Below, in pieces: positions 62,390 through 64,000 of a stretch of DNA of 64,000 bases. The DNA comes from Streptomyces luteolifulvus. Lineage in GTDB: Bacteria; Actinomycetota; Actinomycetes; Streptomycetales; Streptomycetaceae. Numbering within the stretch: the stretch's first letter is position 1; each line of letters begins with the position of its first letter. Position numbers and translations under genes: made by a program. Below the pieces are notes generated by a model. The model saw only the letters and a program-made list of their open reading frames with translations, did not search any database and had not been told where the DNA came from. Location: positions 284,881 through 348,880 of the forward strand of contig NZ_VZRB01000006.1 of the NCBI RefSeq assembly GCF_008806595.1, written 5' to 3'.

Positions 62390-62422
62390 CTGCCGGTTCC
62401 CCCCGGCCGATACGCTGACCGC

Positions 62423-63043
62423 ATGACTGATCAGCCGCGCCGCCGACTCGTCCTCGCCTCCCGGTCCCCCGCCCGTCTGGGCCTGCTGCGCCAGGCCGGA
62501 CTGGACCCCGAGGTGATCGTGAGCGGCGTCGACGAGGACGCCGTCAGCGCGTCCACACCCGCCGATCTGGCGCTCGCCCTCGCCGAGGCGAAGGCGTCCG
62601 TCGTGGCGGCGAAGCCGGAGGTCAAGGGCGCGCTGGTGATCGGCTGCGACTCGGTGCTCGACCTGGACGGCCAGGCCCTCGGCAAGCCCGCGGACGCCGA
62701 GGAGGCCACCGCCCGCTGGAAGTCGATGCGGGGCCGCGCCGGCACGCTCCAGACCGGCCACTGCGTCTACGACACCGTCACCGGGCGGTACGCGTCCGGC
62801 ACCGCCTGCACCGTCGTCCGCTTCGGCGAGCCGACCGACGAGGAGATCGCCGCGTACGTCGCCTCGGGCGAACCCCTCCATGTCGCCGGGGCGTTCACCC
62901 TCGACGGCCGCTCGGCCCCGTTCATCGAGGGCATCGACGGCGACCACGGCAACGTGATCGGCATCAGCCTGCCCCTGGTCCGCCGGCTGCTGGCCGATCT
63001 GGGCGTCGGGATCACGGAGTTGTGGGCGCCGGTGGAGGGGTGA
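62423..63043 (+). CDS. maf: Maf-like nucleotide pyrophosphatase
   Basis: 206 residues. It hydrolyses non-canonical or modified nucleoside triphosphates, dTTP/UTP or m7GTP depending on subgroup. The [14 protein letters not shown] motif (residues 14-27) and the catalytic Asp of [11 protein letters not shown] are present, with [14 protein letters not shown] and the C-terminal [23 protein letters not shown]. Its 3' end overlaps the convergent membrane-protein gene by 32 bases. Confidence 0.94.
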   Translation: MTDQPRRRLVLASRSPARLGLLRQAGLDPEVIVSGVDEDAVSASTPADLALALAEAKASVVAAKPEVKGALVIGCDSVLDLDGQALGKPADAEEATARWKSMRGRAGTLQTGHCVYDTVTGRYASGTACTVVRFGEPTDEEIAAYVASGEPLHVAGAFTLDGRSAPFIEGIDGDHGNVIGISLPLVRRLLADLGVGITELWAPVEG

Positions 63044-63491
63044 CCGCGGTGCCCCCGTCGTCCGCCTTGCCGTCCTCGGGCTCCCCGGCGGCGGTCGCCA
63101 CCTCGTAGTCGTACGTCATCAGCAGCAGCACGATCAGGCCGAGCACCACCAGCATGTAGACGAACTGGGTCACGCCCAGCAGCCCCCATGCGAACGCGCC
63201 CAGCATGCCGTGCGCCACGGCGGCGCTGATCAGCAGGATGCGGCCGAAGCCGGCCGGCGCACGGTTGCGCAGGGCGACGAGCAGCGCGACCAGGCCGCAC
63301 AGCGCGAAGTAGAGGCCGAAGAGGACGCCGCCGATCTTCGACGACAGCGCCATCATGTCGGGGTCGAGGCCGGCCAGGGACATGTCCTGCCGGTCGACGA
63401 CGAGCCCCATGAACCAGTTGACGGCTGCGATACCCAGCGCCTCCACGAACAGCACGACCGCAACGACCCACGCCACCGGCCTGCGTATCAC
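63012..63491 (-). CDS. Four-helix membrane protein, hypothetical
   Basis: 159 residues from a GTG at 63491. Four hydrophobic helices (about 5-27, 52-72, 84-104, 108-127) are followed by an acidic, Pro-rich cytoplasmic tail ([11 protein letters not shown]). Conserved between maf and accA2 in Streptomyces by recollection. No catalytic motif. Confidence 0.83.
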   Translation of the reverse strand: MIRRPVAWVVAVVLFVEALGIAAVNWFMGLVVDRQDMSLAGLDPDMMALSSKIGGVLFGLYFALCGLVALLVALRNRAPAGFGRILLISAAVAHGMLGAFAWGLLGVTQFVYMLVVLGLIVLLLMTYDYEVATAAGEPEDGKADDGGTAVTPPPAPTTP

Positions 63492-63865
63492 CGGTCCCCA
63501 CCCACTTTCGACTGCCGTCCGAGCCAGACTGCCGTTACCCCAAGTACGTTCGAGACATCATGAACGCTACTAACGGGTAAACCGCGGGACAAGTGTTCTG
63601 CCGAGGGCAAAGAATCATTGGGCCATTCGTAGGGACTCCACAAAGAATCAGAGTGGGCCGCAGCACGCCCTCACAGAGACCTTGACCACATTGGAGGGCT
63701 AGGGTTTTCCTGAGGAGTCCTGCGTGCCGAGGTGCGACAAGGGATTTCCCGGGTCGAGCGAGCCTCGTATCACGCTCCGTGTGGGCAAGCTCACCACAGG
63801 GGACGGGTCGAAGTGACGTGTCGGCAGTCCCTAAACTCGGCTTGTTTCAAGGAGGGAGCCTCATC
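63492..63865. promoter_or_regulatory. 374-bp divergent intergenic region upstream of accA2
   Basis: It contains an exact direct repeat CAAAGAATCA at 63608-63617 and 63641-63650 (33 bases apart, three helical turns), each followed by a GGGCC. A -10-like TAAACT lies at about 63832-63837 and the ribosome site AAGGAGGG sits before the GTG. No other gene or RNA was recognised. Confidence 0.45.
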
Positions 63866-64000
63866 GTGCGCAAGGTGCTCATCGCCAACCGTGGCGAAAT
63901 CGCTGTCCGCGTGGCCCGGGCGTGCCGGGACGCCGGGATCGCGAGCGTGGCCGTCTACGCCGACCCGGACCGGGACGCTCTGCATGTCCGTGCGGCGGAT
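63866..64000 (+). CDS. accA2: Acetyl/propionyl-CoA carboxylase alpha subunit (biotin carboxylase/BCCP), 5' end only
   Basis: The first 45 residues ([20 protein letters not shown], then [21 protein letters not shown]) are the unmistakable start of the biotin carboxylase domain. The gene runs out of the window. It should encode a ~590-residue biotinylated alpha subunit that carboxylates biotin and serves PccB/PccE. It starts at GTG after AAGGAGGG. The symbol follows Streptomyces usage; accA1 versus accA2 is decided by the pccB-pccE-maf context. Confidence 0.9.
   Translation, partial: MRKVLIANRGEIAVRVARACRDAGIASVAVYADPDRDALHVRAAD

Noticed and set aside
63661..63720. TTGACC ... TAGGGT as accA2 promoter
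   Set aside because: The spacing is only about 12 bases, too short for a functional -35/-10 pair.
1..64000. tRNA, rRNA, CRISPR arrays, transposases, phage genes and attachment sites
   Set aside because: I looked for cloverleaf-like ends, regular spacer arrays, transposase motifs and integrases and found none.

Overview
This is a chromosomal window from a Streptomyces. G+C is very high, third positions are strongly G/C, GTG and TTG starts are common, and several genes are diagnostic: the mycothiol amidase mca, a DUF4307 protein, pccB-pccE-maf next to a biotin carboxylase (accA2), and a proline-rich sortase substrate. The gene order pckG ... mca-greA-ilvA-metB-msrA and hutH-GGDEF-echA-cya-birA-pccB-pccE-maf-accA2 matches what I recall of the conserved Streptomyces core. 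No rRNA, tRNA, CRISPR, prophage or intact insertion sequence was seen.

Layout. (1) 1-7.0 kb: a truncated membrane protein, an aminotransferase, a small conserved protein, a repeat-rich intergenic stretch, two convergent genes that have both lost their 3' ends, and PEP carboxykinase. (2) 7.3-9.5 kb: a hemolysin-III membrane protein, a TetR regulator with a perfect operator-like palindrome, and a Mut7-C protein. (3) 9.5-16.2 kb: a tightly packed four-gene minus-strand operon of three membrane glycosyltransferases and a secreted galactose-oxidase-like copper radical oxidase. It looks like a second, differently built version of the cslA-glxA glycan system and is the most interesting system here. 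(4) 16.3-32.1 kb: a thioredoxin-fold protein, a large STAND NTPase-TPR protein, mca, DUF4307, greA, a DrrAB-type ABC exporter, threonine ammonia-lyase, a MarR regulator, a SigE-like factor with a tiny membrane partner, a cystathionine gamma-synthase-type enzyme and msrA.

(5) 32.4-44.0 kb: an accessory block of small and regulatory genes. It includes an AraC/imine-reductase divergent pair, a GntR-gluconokinase fusion, two TTA (bldA-type) codons in adjacent divergent genes, SRPBCC, DUF4389, VOC, alcohol dehydrogenase/XRE and monooxygenase-globin fusion genes. (6) 44.1-51.3 kb: a large secreted subtilisin, a MacB-like ABC pair and an L,D-transpeptidase lipoprotein. (7) 51.5-64.0 kb: a sortase-E-type substrate, a lipoprotein, histidine ammonia-lyase, a GAF-GGDEF protein, enoyl-CoA hydratase, adenylate cyclase, BirA, and the propionyl/acyl-CoA carboxylase genes pccB, pccE and accA2 (cut off by the window end).

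Themes. Glycan assembly and cell-envelope remodelling recur (glycosyltransferases, radical oxidase, L,D-transpeptidase, sortase substrate, protease). Second messengers are represented by cya and a GGDEF protein side by side. BirA, pccB, pccE and accA2 together make and biotinylate an acyl-CoA carboxylase. Intergenic regions carry strong terminator hairpins, several operator-like palindromes beside regulator genes, three families of local tandem repeats, and dispersed Streptomyces-type intergenic repeats.
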